From a virus: DNA of 58,860 nucleotides. The stretch spans positions 1 through 58,860 of IMG/VR virus record IMGVR_UViG_3300023181_000032; one strand, 5' to 3'. A program made the translations under genes and the position numbers. Positions 1-7,878 of the stretch are shown one piece after another (the first letter of the stretch is position 1; every line of letters begins with the position of its first letter). The notes under the pieces were generated by a model that was given only the letters and a program-made list of their open reading frames with translations, had not been told where the DNA came from and did not search any database.

Positions 1-61
1 CGGTTGTGAAGCCCCGTTGCACAACCCAAGCTTCAAATCCTTCCCTATTGGCGTCACTCAT
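1..61 (-). CDS. Partial copy (5' end) of the gene at 58342-58791
   Basis: The ATG at 59-61 opens the reading frame that is complete at the other end of the window (58342-58791). Only the first 20 codons are present here because the window begins inside the gene. It is the same gene seen twice through the terminal overlap, not a duplication. Confidence 0.9.
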   Translation of the reverse strand, partial: MSDANREGFEAWVVQRGFTT

Positions 62-130
62 CGCTACCTTCCTTCGCGGCAGGGGCCATCATGTATCGAT
101 CGTTTTCCAAAGAGACGGTATTTACCCGAG
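1..130. repeat. Terminal overlap, left copy
   Basis: Positions 1-130 repeat 58731-58860. The copies agree at every base except 127 (C) versus 58857 (A). Both reading frames that cross the joint, the gene starting at 58791 and the gene ending at 54, fit together through it. The simplest reading is a circular or circularly permuted genome of about 58.73 kb cut at an arbitrary point, with the overlap left by assembly. A true short terminal repeat is less likely because it falls inside genes. Confidence 0.9.
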
Positions 131-683
131 AGCAGGACTTCGAGGCTGGCGCGGATTGGTGGGCGAGGTATTCGTCAGTAGCAATTTGTACTGGGTGCCG
201 GGTGAAGTCAGTGATTTTCCGGTAGCCGGTCAGCAACTCCCGCACCTTGGTCAGTTCGGATTGCTGTGCGTTAACTACCGAACAGTTTACTTGGCAGTCG
301 TAGGTAAGCTGCTCGATACGCTCGAGTAACCGGGTGTTTTCAGCCTTGAGGGCGTCACGCTCCGCCATTACCTCCGCCCGATGGGCGCTGACTTCTGCAC
401 GGGAGCGCTCAACGTCTTGCACGCTGGCAAAGTTACCGGCAGCGGCTTCTTTGTAGCGCTCCACCTCAGCCTCTAGCCGGGTGACGTGGGCGCGGTCGAC
501 CAGTTCAATGTGCTCATCGTCGTCGGACCGAACAACATCCTGTTGAATCTGCTCGAGCGCACTCATAACCGGCTCGATGTCGATGTCGCCCAGTTCTTCA
601 GAACTGAAGTATCCGCCGAGCGTTACCACGGCCAGCACTTCCACATCGCCAGCAGGCGGCACAATCTCATTTTCTACTGTCAC
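54..683 (-). CDS. Hypothetical coiled-coil phage protein
   Basis: 209 residues. A GTG start at 681-683 has AGG a few bases upstream. Residues of about 65-140 are rich in E, A, R and K with heptad spacing, so a coiled coil is likely. The C-terminal third is polar and low in complexity. There is no catalytic motif and I do not recognise the family; it resembles the accessory proteins of lambdoid left operons only in position and composition. Its stop overlaps the start of the next leftward gene (58791 at the other end) by 8 bases, so the two are translationally coupled. The upstream gap to the methyltransferase holds two palindromes. Confidence 0.8.
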   Translation of the reverse strand: MTVENEIVPPAGDVEVLAVVTLGGYFSSEELGDIDIEPVMSALEQIQQDVVRSDDDEHIELVDRAHVTRLEAEVERYKEAAAGNFASVQDVERSRAEVSAHRAEVMAERDALKAENTRLLERIEQLTYDCQVNCSVVNAQQSELTKVRELLTGYRKITDFTRHPVQIATDEYLAHQSAPASKSCSRVNTVSLENDRYMMAPAAKEGSDE

Positions 684-695
684 TTTGACCTCAAT

Positions 696-741
696 GTAGC
701 CTCAGGAGGCTACTATTGGAAAAGTAGCCTCTAGAGGCTAC
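696..741. promoter_or_regulatory. Two tandem 18-bp palindromes (operator candidates)
   Basis: GTAGCCTCAGGAGGCTAC (696-713) and GTAGCCTCTAGAGGCTAC (724-741) share the arms GTAGCCTC/GAGGCTAC, and their starts are 28 bp apart. The second is a perfect palindrome. They fill most of the gap between the methyltransferase stop and the GTG of the next leftward gene. Two identical two-fold sites on nearly the same helix face suggest cooperative binding by a dimeric repressor. As RNA, each would also form a strong hairpin in the leader of the 54-683 gene. The regulator is unknown, and I see no further copies in the window. Confidence 0.65.
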
Positions 742-761
742 ATCTGGGATTTGGATGGCGT

Positions 762-1865
762 TCAGGCCGCGGGAATGGCGTCGTGAAACACATCCATCTG
801 CGCGGCGCCGTCCAGCCAGGCAGCGTCAATACGCGCTCTGGCCATCGCCGCATAATCCGGATTCAGCTCGCAAATGATCGACCTCCGCCCTTCCTGCATC
901 GAAACGAGCGATGTGGTACCGGCACCTCCGAACGGGTCGAGCACAATGCTGCCGCGCGGTGCGCCCGCCAAAATGCAGGGGCGGATAAGGTCAGGCGGGA
1001 AGGTGGCGAAGTGGGCGCCCTTGAATCCTTGAGTCGGCACAGTCCAGACGCTTCGCTTGTTGCGGGTGGCAACATCCCACTCGCTTTCAGCTCTGTCAGG
1101 CCGGTGTGTACCCTTCGACTGCCCGGGAATGGCCTGCTCACGCTTTGAGTCGTCACGCTGGAAGCTGTCACGTTTTGAGCGCCCGCCGCCAACCGCTTTC
1201 ATCATCCCGTTCGTTTTGCCGGGCACGCGGTCGCTGCCGACCTGGCCTTCAACATCCTGAGCCCATCGAGCGAGGCTTGATTCGGCGGCCGGCTCGCGGA
1301 TGGCTTGCATATCACAGTGGTAGCTTCGGGACTTGCTGAGCAGGAAAATGTATTCGTGGGCTTTCGTACAGCGGTCGCGCGTAGATTCGGGCATCGGGTT
1401 TGGCTTGTTCCAGATGATGTCCTGACGCAAATACCAGCCGTCGTCCTGCAGGGCGAACGCGAGGCGCCAAGGCATGCCCATCAGGTCTTTGTGCTTCAGC
1501 CCCGCAGGCGCAGAACGCCAGCCTGTCGCTTCGCCCTTGCCCTGCCATGCCCCGTCGCCGCGCTCCGCCATGAATGAGCCTCCACCGCCGCGACCTCCGG
1601 AAGCATATGTGTCACCCATGTTTACCCAGACCGTGCCGTCGTCGCGGAGTACTCGACGCACTTCGCGGAAGACGGCCACCAATCGGCCGATGAATTTGGC
1701 GGGAGTTTCTTCGAGGCCGATCTGGCCTTCTACGCCATAGTCGCGCAGCCCAAAGTAGGGCGGACTAGTCACGCAGGTGTGAACTGACTTATCCGGTAGC
1801 GTCCGCATCATTTCGATGCAGTCGCCGACCAGTATCTGGTGAAGCTGGCTCATGCAGTTCTCCAT
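762..1865 (-). CDS. Site-specific DNA methyltransferase (beta class, N4-C or N6-A)
   Basis: 367 residues. The catalytic motif TSPPY is near residues 33-37 and the AdoMet-binding motif DPFGGAGTT near residue 310. Catalytic motif before cofactor motif is the beta-class order. TSPPY occurs in N4-cytosine and in some N6-adenine enzymes, so the base is not decided by sequence. The middle of the protein (about 190-270) is polar and probably forms the target-recognition region. There is no restriction partner nearby, so it is an orphan phage methylase that may protect against host restriction. An ATG at codon 5, with GGAG just ahead of it, could be the true start. Confidence 0.92.
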   Translation of the reverse strand: MENCMSQLHQILVGDCIEMMRTLPDKSVHTCVTSPPYFGLRDYGVEGQIGLEETPAKFIGRLVAVFREVRRVLRDDGTVWVNMGDTYASGGRGGGGSFMAERGDGAWQGKGEATGWRSAPAGLKHKDLMGMPWRLAFALQDDGWYLRQDIIWNKPNPMPESTRDRCTKAHEYIFLLSKSRSYHCDMQAIREPAAESSLARWAQDVEGQVGSDRVPGKTNGMMKAVGGGRSKRDSFQRDDSKREQAIPGQSKGTHRPDRAESEWDVATRNKRSVWTVPTQGFKGAHFATFPPDLIRPCILAGAPRGSIVLDPFGGAGTTSLVSMQEGRRSIICELNPDYAAMARARIDAAWLDGAAQMDVFHDAIPAA

Positions 1866-1954
1866 GCAGGCGCCTCCCTCCGAATGGACGGTGGCGAATA
1901 GGTTAGTGGTGGGCTATACGTGTTGACCGGCATAGGGCCGGGTCAAGGAGACAG

Positions 1955-2323
1955 ATGATGGATGGTGCGGTATCGGGTCTTATCGGAGGTTTGATAGGAG
2001 CAACGGCGTCAATCGGCGCGATGATGATCCAGAGTCATTATCAGGCCAAAAGAGAAGCCGCAAAAAACATCTTAGAGTTTGCTACCCAGACGCGGGCGCA
2101 GGATATCAATTTAGCGATAGCGCGGGGTTCAGATCGCAAAATCCCCCCAATAGCGGCCTATGCATATCAGAATCAAACCCTGCTCAAAGCAATCCATGCA
2201 GGGGATATCACGCCTGAAGAAATGGATGAGCTTGTTCGCCGAAACAAGGAGGTTGAGGATTCCCTGACATTTCTAGGTTCAAGCTGGATCGTTGGTGATG
2301 CAATCAAACAGCAGGGTTTATGA
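1955..2323 (+). CDS. Small membrane-anchored protein, lone rightward gene
   Basis: 122 residues. The N-terminus (about 3-27: glycine, alanine, isoleucine-rich) is one hydrophobic segment, followed by a soluble helical part with KREAAKN and an acidic C-terminus. AAGGAG sits 5 bases before the ATG-ATG pair. It is transcribed against the surrounding leftward operon and overlaps the end of the next leftward gene by 20 bases, the usual sign of an independently expressed accessory gene (moron). One possible -35-like TTGACC lies just upstream. The function is unknown; superinfection exclusion is a guess from topology only. Confidence 0.75.
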   Translation: MMDGAVSGLIGGLIGATASIGAMMIQSHYQAKREAAKNILEFATQTRAQDINLAIARGSDRKIPPIAAYAYQNQTLLKAIHAGDITPEEMDELVRRNKEVEDSLTFLGSSWIVGDAIKQQGL

Positions 2324-2633
2324 TCTCGTCGCCTGGGTCTTTCTGAATTGACGCTAAGCTGGCGTTCAGAAAACTACGCGCCACTTCTTCGTCAATCATG
2401 ATTTCGTGGCGCGGATATGTCAGGAATTCAACCAGTTCGTCGTCTTCCATCAGGTCCATCTTCATGATCGCGATCTGAAGCACCTCGCTGACGATGGATG
2501 TGCGGCCACGCTTGCGGACCCGATTCAGGGCCTGTTCAATTCCCGGCCTGACCCTATGCCGAAGCTCTTTCTCTGCTACCAGCAGACGCTTCTGAGCCAT
2601 CTTCGCTGACCGCTCTTCTGGGCTCTTTGCCAT
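2304..2633 (-). CDS. Hypothetical basic helical protein
   Basis: 109 residues. The N-terminal half is strongly basic (RHRVRPG...RVRKRGR) and the C-terminal half acidic. Predicted structure is mostly helical. It has no motif I can name. It converges with the rightward gene ending at 2323. Its first 80 bases overlap the end of the upstream leftward gene in another frame. A shorter start at the internal ATG (codon 12) would reduce that overlap. Confidence 0.65.
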   Translation of the reverse strand: MAKSPEERSAKMAQKRLLVAEKELRHRVRPGIEQALNRVRKRGRTSIVSEVLQIAIMKMDLMEDDELVEFLTYPRHEIMIDEEVARSFLNASLASIQKDPGDEIINPAV

Positions 2634-2970
2634 TCAATTCACCGTTTCGTACAAAGGCCGTGCCCGGCTCGTATTCCAGTAGGTCGCAAACCCGGTTGAT
2701 GATCTTCAGGGCTGCGTCGAAAACCTTCGCGTCGTCCGGCTCGCGGCTCAGGCGCTTCATGTTCGGCTGATGCTCAAGACAGACCTTGTCGACGAGGCGC
2801 CAGGCCAATGCCCGTAACTCATCAGCGCTGTCGTGAGTGCGCAGACTCAACGCAAACGCCAAAGCCACATCATCAGGCCGGTACTGACCGCCACTTCTGG
2901 TGTTGTAGAGCTTTTTGACTGATGTCATCCAGCTCGGCAGGGTTACAACTCCGGACGCTGTTTTCTGCAT
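2554..2970 (-). CDS. Hypothetical protein
   Basis: 138 residues. Residues 25-105 are a regular mix of hydrophobic and charged residues that looks like a folded helical domain. The last 30 residues are low-complexity (E, S, A, R) and lie over the start of the 2304-2633 gene, so the tail is probably disordered. No family recognised. It lies in the leftward early operon upstream of the 2304-2633 gene. Confidence 0.65.
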   Translation of the reverse strand: MQKTASGVVTLPSWMTSVKKLYNTRSGGQYRPDDVALAFALSLRTHDSADELRALAWRLVDKVCLEHQPNMKRLSREPDDAKVFDAALKIINRVCDLLEYEPGTAFVRNGELNGKEPRRAVSEDGSEASAGSRERASA

Positions 2971-3009
2971 GTCCGATCTCCTTGAGCCCGCTTGGTGGTA
3001 GTTGGTGTT

Positions 3010-3029
3010 GCGCCGCTCGCTTGCGGCGC
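3010..3029. other. Intercistronic hairpin
   Basis: GCGCCGC and GCGGCGC flank a six-base loop in the gap between the leftward genes at 3046 and 2970. There is no run of T on either side, so it is not a typical terminator. It may stabilise or process the operon message. Confidence 0.4.
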
Positions 3030-3045
3030 TGGGGGATGGATCGTT

Positions 3046-3249
3046 TCACGCTACAGCCACAAGCTTGGTCGCAGGCAATTCGTTCAGCGATTCGGATATC
3101 TGCCGTTCAAGCTGCTTGATTGTCCGCTCGCCGCGCTCGGCATCGGCTTTCGACCAATCCTTCGATGCAGCAAGGAGTAGATCAACGCTGGATCGCATGT
3201 GCTGAATGTGCCATGCGCGCTCTTGGGAGTTTTTGAAGGTGGTGGTCAT
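3046..3249 (-). CDS. Small hypothetical protein
   Basis: 67 residues from the ATG at 3247-3249. The long upstream extension of the open frame looks non-coding (R/P/H-rich), so this start is preferred. The protein is helical and charged, with a coiled-coil-like stretch around 25-50. It begins two bases after the stop of the preceding leftward gene, in an operon with it. No family recognised. Confidence 0.65.
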   Translation of the reverse strand: MTTTFKNSQERAWHIQHMRSSVDLLLAASKDWSKADAERGERTIKQLERQISESLNELPATKLVAVA

Positions 3250-3251
3250 GG

Positions 3252-3590
3252 TCAGGCTCGCTTTCGACTGTCGATGTCGATGAAGTGGATTTCGGCGATT
3301 TCGCGGAGGACGAAGCGGGTGATACCCAGTTCGGCGCACATTTCAGATTGCGTGTGCCTCGGCGCGAGAGCCGCAATCTGCTCAGCCAGAGCTTCCCGCT
3401 CGGTCCGGCGCTTCGTCATTGCTGCGGCAGTTTTGGTTCGGAACTCAACGCCGTATTGCTCGGCGATGCGGTTGATGCTGCGGGTCGAGCGACCGAGGGC
3501 CTTTGCGGCTGCGAAGACCCCTGCGTCGACGAACTGATGCAGAGATTTGGCGATGTCGGGCTCTGCTGCCCGGTGCGCGTCCCACCTCAT
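3252..3590 (-). CDS. HTH-like DNA-binding protein
   Basis: 112 residues. Two segments look like helix-turn-helix units: about 23-48 (VFAAAKALGRSTRSINRIAE) and about 80-100 (QSEMCAELGITRFVLREIA). The centre is basic. It overlaps the preceding ATPase gene by 4 bases, so it is translated with it. It is probably a small regulator or accessory DNA-binding protein of the recombination cluster. The assignment rests on motif shape only. Confidence 0.65.
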   Translation of the reverse strand: MRWDAHRAAEPDIAKSLHQFVDAGVFAAAKALGRSTRSINRIAEQYGVEFRTKTAAAMTKRRTEREALAEQIAALAPRHTQSEMCAELGITRFVLREIAEIHFIDIDSRKRA

Positions 3591-4480
3591 GCCGACTCCT
3601 GCATCGGCATGAGCTCGGCTTTGCGCTTGTCCTTCGCGGCGATCACTCGAGTGATCAGGTCATCAAACCCAAGCGCAATTGCTTTGGCGGCATTGAACGC
3701 TGACTGGAGCGCAGCCATATCAGAGGCGGCGGCGATGTCAGCAATCGCATCAACAAGCAGATCCTTAGCTCGGTCCTCAGGGCTTACGCCTGAGTTCAGC
3801 CAGCCCAGCAGCTTGCGTCCGGTTTCTTCACTGACTAGCTCGGGTGCCGCAAAGATCTTTGTCCGATCCTTGCTGGCGAGAGCCGTGTGCCCGTCGTGAG
3901 TAAGATCGAGCACCACGGTGAACTCGTAATCAGTTCCGTCTCGCTGCTCCGACTTCATGCCCAGCTTGAGGATCTTCTTGCCCTCACCCTGGACTGTCTC
4001 TGTCTTGCTGCGCATGGTGCAGATGACGTGCAGTGAGCTGGTCAGAATTTTGTTGGTCAACTGCCGGTGGCGTGGCGTTGTTTCGTTCCACGCCGCCCAG
4101 GTGTTTCCTCGGAATTTCTGGTGGGCCAGAGCTTCGTTTGATTCGAGACAGCCGCCAGGGCCAGTCCATTCGTGCGAGTAGCTGTCGACGATCAGCACGT
4201 TGTAGCCGGAAGCTTCGGCGGCGGTTATTGCCTCGATGTAGCGTTCAGGCGAGAAGGGTGGTTGTAGTTCGAGCACATCGAAGTCGGCGATGTCCGAATA
4301 CAGCGACGCGCTGCCTTGCTCGGTGTCGATCACCGCGATACGACCACCAAGACCTTTTGCCATGAGCAACGCAGAATAGGTTTTGCCTGAGCCTGATGGA
4401 CCTGCAAGTGCCAGCCTTAGCTTGGCCTGCTTGCGTTCAGCTTTCTTGAACATGGGAGTTGCCTCAATTGTGGCTGTCAA
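3587..4480 (-). CDS. RecA-superfamily ATPase (Sak4-like recombinase)
   Basis: 297 residues. Walker A GPSGSGKT is near residues 28-35 and a Walker B-like VLIVDS near residue 100. The RecA-like core fills the first 220 residues and a short helical tail follows. This is the layout of phage nucleotide-binding proteins of the Sak4 (AAA_24) type, which assist single-strand annealing or exchange in phage recombination. It sits in the leftward early operon, where recombination genes are expected, next to a large coiled-coil protein. I see no clear RecT/Beta-type annealase, so this may be the main recombinase. An internal ATG at codon 10 is an alternative start. Confidence 0.82.
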   Translation of the reverse strand: MTATIEATPMFKKAERKQAKLRLALAGPSGSGKTYSALLMAKGLGGRIAVIDTEQGSASLYSDIADFDVLELQPPFSPERYIEAITAAEASGYNVLIVDSYSHEWTGPGGCLESNEALAHQKFRGNTWAAWNETTPRHRQLTNKILTSSLHVICTMRSKTETVQGEGKKILKLGMKSEQRDGTDYEFTVVLDLTHDGHTALASKDRTKIFAAPELVSEETGRKLLGWLNSGVSPEDRAKDLLVDAIADIAAASDMAALQSAFNAAKAIALGFDDLITRVIAAKDKRKAELMPMQESA

Positions 4481-4604
4481 ATTCCCGCTGAATCTTGCGG
4501 GCTTCGTCTTCGTACTCAGCGCGTTCGTTGCCGGAGAATTTCTCAGGCACGAACTCGCCGACTTGGGCCCAGTCGAGGTGGGCGGTCATTCGTGGGGTGC
4601 TCAT
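4464..4604 (-). CDS. 46-residue protein between coiled-coil gene and ATPase
   Basis: ATG at 4602-4604 and TGA at 4464-4466. The product begins MSTPRMTAHLDWAQVGEF and is acidic and helical towards the C-terminus (NERAEYEDEARKIQREF). It starts 7 bases after the stop of the upstream gene (4612) and overlaps the ATPase start by 17 bases. It therefore fills what would otherwise be a gap in the operon. No family known. It is short, but its position and codon pattern support it. Confidence 0.6.
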   Translation of the reverse strand: MSTPRMTAHLDWAQVGEFVPEKFSGNERAEYEDEARKIQREFDSHN

Positions 4605-4611
4605 GGCGGGC

Positions 4612-5775
4612 TCAGTAGGTGAGGGTGATTGCGGGGATTTTTCGCTGAACGATCAGCGTGATTGCCTGCTTGGCGCACTCAGCAGTCATTCCGCCGGCCA
4701 CGAATGCCTCAAGCGCCGCCCGGTTGATCTTTCCCCGGTGCGCTTGGTCTGCCTCGCGCTGTGCAGCCTGGCGCAGTATCTCGTCAGCTGCGGCATCTGC
4801 CCGCGCGATCTCGTCCAGCCTGGCCTGCTCAACTGCAGCCGCCTGACGCTGTTCGGCTGCAGCACGCTCACGCTCGGCTTGTTGCTCCGCTGCAATGCGA
4901 TTGGCCTCGGCCTGCTCGGCAGCGCGGGCGGCTTGCTCGGCCTGCAACTGAAGCTGCAACCGTTGGCGTTCTGATTCGGCTCCGGCATCGCGAACTGCCT
5001 GATCTGCCGCACGCTGCGCTTCTGCTGCTTGGTCAATCAGCGCCTGCTCACGCGCTGCGGCCGCTTTGCGGTCTGCCTCGGCCTGGGCTGCGGCCTGACG
5101 TTGGGCTTCCTCTACAGCAGCGCGCGCTATGGCGTCATCACGCTCTTTCTGTTCGCGCTCGGCCTTCTCGGCATTGAACTGAGCAATGGCCGCCAGTTCC
5201 GCTTCGTGCTTTGTACGCGTAGCCAGGGCGGTCTTAATCTTGGTGACGGCCTGGTCTTTCGCGCGAGCCGCCTCCGTTTCGAACTCTTCCCACTCCTGGC
5301 TGATCACGACCGCTTCGGCTGCTTCCAAAAGCAGAGTCAGCGACTCAGCGGTGCGATCATCCAGGCTGGCATACAGCGTATTGATGGCTGCGATTGCTTC
5401 GTTGTGAGCATCAACGCGGGCATCTTCCGCAGCCTGCCAGTCGTCCAGCGGCTTGCGCACCTCTTTCTGCCACGATTCCAGCGTGTCCCAAACGCGCTTG
5501 CGTTCGGCGTCGATCTTCTTCGGAATCTCTTTCTGCTCGGCCGACAGCTGTTTGCCGACAGCTTCGAGCGCCGTTTTGGATTTTGCGATGCTGTGCGCCA
5601 TCGAGGCATATGCATCACGGCCTTTCTTGCTGCTGAGGTCAGGGAGGATCTTCTGGAACTCGTCGACCTTGGCGCGCACCTGCTGCAACCATGGCTCCAA
5701 GCCGTTGGCCGTGCTGAACACCGTCAGCGCTGTTTCTTTGGGCGGGACGGTGGCTAATTCTGTTTGTGCGGACAT
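4612..5775 (-). CDS. Large coiled-coil phage protein
   Basis: 387 residues from the ATG at 5773-5775. The open frame upstream is not protein-like. Residues 1-200 are helical with regular acidic/basic heptads. Residues of about 200-350 are an alanine, glutamine, glutamate and arginine-rich coiled coil resembling TolA or SbcC arms. The last 35 residues form a compact tail. Proteins of this build are common in early operons next to recombination ATPases, but their role is not established. It could be a scaffold or nuclease inhibitor; I cannot choose. Confidence 0.78.
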   Translation of the reverse strand: MSAQTELATVPPKETALTVFSTANGLEPWLQQVRAKVDEFQKILPDLSSKKGRDAYASMAHSIAKSKTALEAVGKQLSAEQKEIPKKIDAERKRVWDTLESWQKEVRKPLDDWQAAEDARVDAHNEAIAAINTLYASLDDRTAESLTLLLEAAEAVVISQEWEEFETEAARAKDQAVTKIKTALATRTKHEAELAAIAQFNAEKAEREQKERDDAIARAAVEEAQRQAAAQAEADRKAAAAREQALIDQAAEAQRAADQAVRDAGAESERQRLQLQLQAEQAARAAEQAEANRIAAEQQAERERAAAEQRQAAAVEQARLDEIARADAAADEILRQAAQREADQAHRGKINRAALEAFVAGGMTAECAKQAITLIVQRKIPAITLTY

Positions 5776-5825
5776 GGCGATACCTCGCGCTCCGTGCGGG
5801 GCGCTGCATTTGAATTGGAGAGGGG

Positions 5826-5975
5826 TTATTGCTGTTGCTGTTTGGCCTGACGAGCCTTGATCGCGCAGTCGGCGTGCTGGGTTCGCCATCCGCCTTGATG
5901 CCTCTCGAAGTGCCCTGCGCCCGGTGCAACGTTTCCGTGGCAGCGATAACAGACGCCGGCGTACTTATTGCGCAT
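5826..5975 (-). CDS. Small zinc-binding protein
   Basis: 49 residues from the ATG at 5973-5975. Cys-x-x-Cys-His (CYRCH) near residue 9 and a later His and Cys (GWRTQHADC) make a probable single zinc site. The tail is basic and ends in four glutamines. It overlaps the preceding gene by 11 bases. Similar short Cys4/Cys3His phage proteins are common, but their role is unknown. The longer open frame upstream is rejected as start because it would run under the preceding gene. Confidence 0.65.
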   Translation of the reverse strand: MRNKYAGVCYRCHGNVAPGAGHFERHQGGWRTQHADCAIKARQAKQQQQ

Positions 5976-6159
5976 GTTGTGCGCGAGGCGCCTGGAACCG
6001 AAGCAGCCAGATACCCGGAGCCACCCAGCCATATCGAGCAGGGTCGCCGGTGAATCCTTGTCGACGCGCGAGACGGATAGCGATTGCACGGGTCTTGCCG
6101 GCGAACTCAACTTCTTCAATCTGTTCGTCAACCAGCGACTTCACGATTGGATTGCTCAT
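5965..6159 (-). CDS. Small hypothetical protein
   Basis: 64 residues starting MSNPIVKSLVDEQIEEVEF. It overlaps the genes on both sides by a few bases, as is usual in this operon. The product is mixed in charge, with a central basic segment (RAIAIRLARRQGF). No family recognised. Confidence 0.6.
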   Translation of the reverse strand: MSNPIVKSLVDEQIEEVEFAGKTRAIAIRLARRQGFTGDPARYGWVAPGIWLLRFQAPRAQHAQ

Positions 6160-6386
6160 TTCAAACCCCCGGCCCGTGGCGGGCAGATCATTTCCATTTG
6201 AGAGATTGCAGCGCTGATGCGACCAGGTAGCGAGGCAAGGCGCTTGGCCTCGTTGGCTCGTATTCGGTCGCTGAAAGGATCGGGACCATCGTCGAACCAG
6301 TTATCCCCGGCACCACCTGTTGAGCTTCCATCAAGCCGCGCATCAAGTGCTCTTGCCTGGGCACTGTCCGCGTAACTGGTGCTCAC
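6156..6386 (-). CDS. Small hypothetical protein
   Basis: 76 residues. The centre is acidic and glycine-rich (GAGDNWFDDGPDPF), and a helical C-terminal segment ends in a Cys-Pro-Pro. It overlaps its neighbours by 4 bases at both ends, indicating coupled translation. No family recognised. Confidence 0.62.
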   Translation of the reverse strand: MSTSYADSAQARALDARLDGSSTGGAGDNWFDDGPDPFSDRIRANEAKRLASLPGRISAAISQMEMICPPRAGGLK

Positions 6387-6613
6387 GATGCGAGACCGAG
6401 ACGACGGTACGACTGATCTCTGATGCGCGACTCGACGACGCTGATTTGGTCGAACAAGATCGAGTACTCGGAAGGCTGAATGACGTTTCCTTCCATCAAC
6501 CCGTCGATCCAGCCAAACGCGCGCGCCACTAACTCGCGAGCAATTAGATGTTTCTTCGGATCTGCTGCCTGAGTGAGCAGGTTGTCGAATCGTTTGCGCT
6601 GAAATTCATCCAT
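6383..6613 (-). CDS. Small helical hypothetical protein
   Basis: 76 residues, beginning MDEFQRKRFDNLL. It has predicted amphipathic helices throughout and no cysteines. GGAGGT precedes the start on the leftward strand. The gene runs straight into the next one by a 4-base overlap. No family recognised. Confidence 0.65.
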   Translation of the reverse strand: MDEFQRKRFDNLLTQAADPKKHLIARELVARAFGWIDGLMEGNVIQPSEYSILFDQISVVESRIRDQSYRRLGLAS

Positions 6614-6636
6614 GGTGATGACCTCCAGATGAGGGG

Positions 6637-7104
6637 TTAGGCGGCCTTTGCGCCAGGCTTCGAATTCATCAGCGCGGCATAAGCTGAGAGCGCCTCTTCG
6701 CGGGTATCTCCATAGGCGTAATTGTCAGAGGCTTGCAGGTCTTCAAACCCTTCACCGACGACGCACCATGCGTCACCATCCTGCATTACGCGCACCGCCC
6801 ACCAAGGCTTCTGGAAGCCGTCGGTGTTGCAGCCGTTACAGGCCCAAGTGCCGCCGTACACGAATCCGGAAAGATCACAGTTGCGGTGTGGAAATGGGTG
6901 GATGAAGTAGATCTTTCCGGCCTTGATCATCTCGTCGGCCTTCCACCATCCCTGCATACGCTCAGCCCGGTATGCACCGTCAACGGCATTAACAAACTCG
7001 ACCCCCTGAACGCGAGAGTTGAAGCCGCCGCCGAAGTTGGCGTTGAGGCTGCTAGGTTTGAATATTTCGTATGCGTACTTAATTTTCGAAGGCTGCTTGC
7101 TCAT
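6637..7104 (-). CDS. Hypothetical protein with clustered Cys/Trp
   Basis: 155 residues from the ATG at 7102-7104, chosen because GGAG lies 8 bases upstream. The open frame extends 15 codons further without a ribosome site. Residues of about 70-110 hold a His-Pro-Phe-Pro-His and two cysteine pairs, and the protein is rich in W, Y and G. It is a folded protein of unknown function, possibly with a zinc site. It is the first gene after a short (about 150 bp) non-coding gap in the left operon. Confidence 0.75.
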   Translation of the reverse strand: MSKQPSKIKYAYEIFKPSSLNANFGGGFNSRVQGVEFVNAVDGAYRAERMQGWWKADEMIKAGKIYFIHPFPHRNCDLSGFVYGGTWACNGCNTDGFQKPWWAVRVMQDGDAWCVVGEGFEDLQASDNYAYGDTREEALSAYAALMNSKPGAKAA

Positions 7105-7253
7105 CTCAATCTCCATACTGATTAACCAAACATACGGAACTGCCCACACAAGAACGCGATCGGCCAGATAGGCAGCGGAGGATGGACAGTTCGATATGTT
7201 CGGCGGGTGCAGGACGACCGCAGAAGAGCAGGTCGTGTGGAAGGGTGCAGGTG

Positions 7254-7586
7254 TTACGCGGTGGCTTTGCCGATCTCGGCGGCAGCAAGGACGATTGCTC
7301 TGCGGGTTGCGATAAATTCATCGCCATTGAAGTCTTCGCAGTTAACCTGCACCTCATCGCCAAGAGGCAGCCACGCTAGCGCCTGATGCAGAGTGGCATG
7401 CCATCGAAACTTTATTCCAAGCCGTACAGCTAGCCGAAGCGCATCGCCATCGTCTTCTAGTGGGTTCCACCAATGACCTTGCTCAGCGCTACCGACCCAT
7501 GTGCTCCAAACGCCGTTGGCATCAATAGGCGGCTGGCGCACCTCGGCTTTAGCCGCAAGCATCAGTAACTGCTCGTCGTCACTCAT
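7254..7586 (-). CDS. DUF-type phage accessory protein
   Basis: 110 residues. It starts MSDDEQLLMLAAKA and contains WNPLEDDGDALRLAVRLGI near residue 40, followed by a C-terminal ARRAI-like helix. This arrangement recalls a widespread family of small phage proteins (WNPLxDDGDA motif) with no known function. AGGAGG lies ahead of the ATG. A terminator-like hairpin stands 25 bases upstream, so its expression may depend on antitermination. Confidence 0.8.
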   Translation of the reverse strand: MSDDEQLLMLAAKAEVRQPPIDANGVWSTWVGSAEQGHWWNPLEDDGDALRLAVRLGIKFRWHATLHQALAWLPLGDEVQVNCEDFNGDEFIATRRAIVLAAAEIGKATA

Positions 7587-7611
7587 CGCAACCTCCTATC
7601 GCCTGAAATTA

Positions 7612-7633
7612 AAAACCCGGCCTAGACCGGGTC
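7612..7633 (-). terminator. Leftward rho-independent terminator
   Basis: On the leftward strand ACCCGG and CCGGGT pair around a six-base loop and are followed by TTTTTAATTT. It stands between the non-coding block 7634-8285 and the gene at 7586. It would stop transcripts from the left promoter early unless they are antiterminated, as at lambda tL1. Confidence 0.75.
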
Positions 7634-7878
7634 GCGCTGATGCTTGGCTCGCTCACATATAGGTGGCTGCCACGGAAGTGGATTAGTCCATGATGCGCAA
7701 TCTCCTATTGCTCGCTCACTGGGAAGGCAGTGGCTACCTGTTGAATGGGGGTGATACAGATGTCAGGGGCTGACGAATCGTCCCCTTACCAGGCGTTATG
7801 ACCTTGCGGGCTTTCAACGTGCACCGCTTCCGTATCCTGGCAACGATGTGTGGTTGACGCTTACTGCGCTTCATCTGC

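Noticed and set aside
3285-3899. Rightward 204-codon frame opposite the HTH-like and ATPase genes
   Set aside because: Antisense shadow of two well-supported genes; serine/arginine-rich and without a ribosome site. The same applies to the other long rightward frames at 4.4-5.9 kb.
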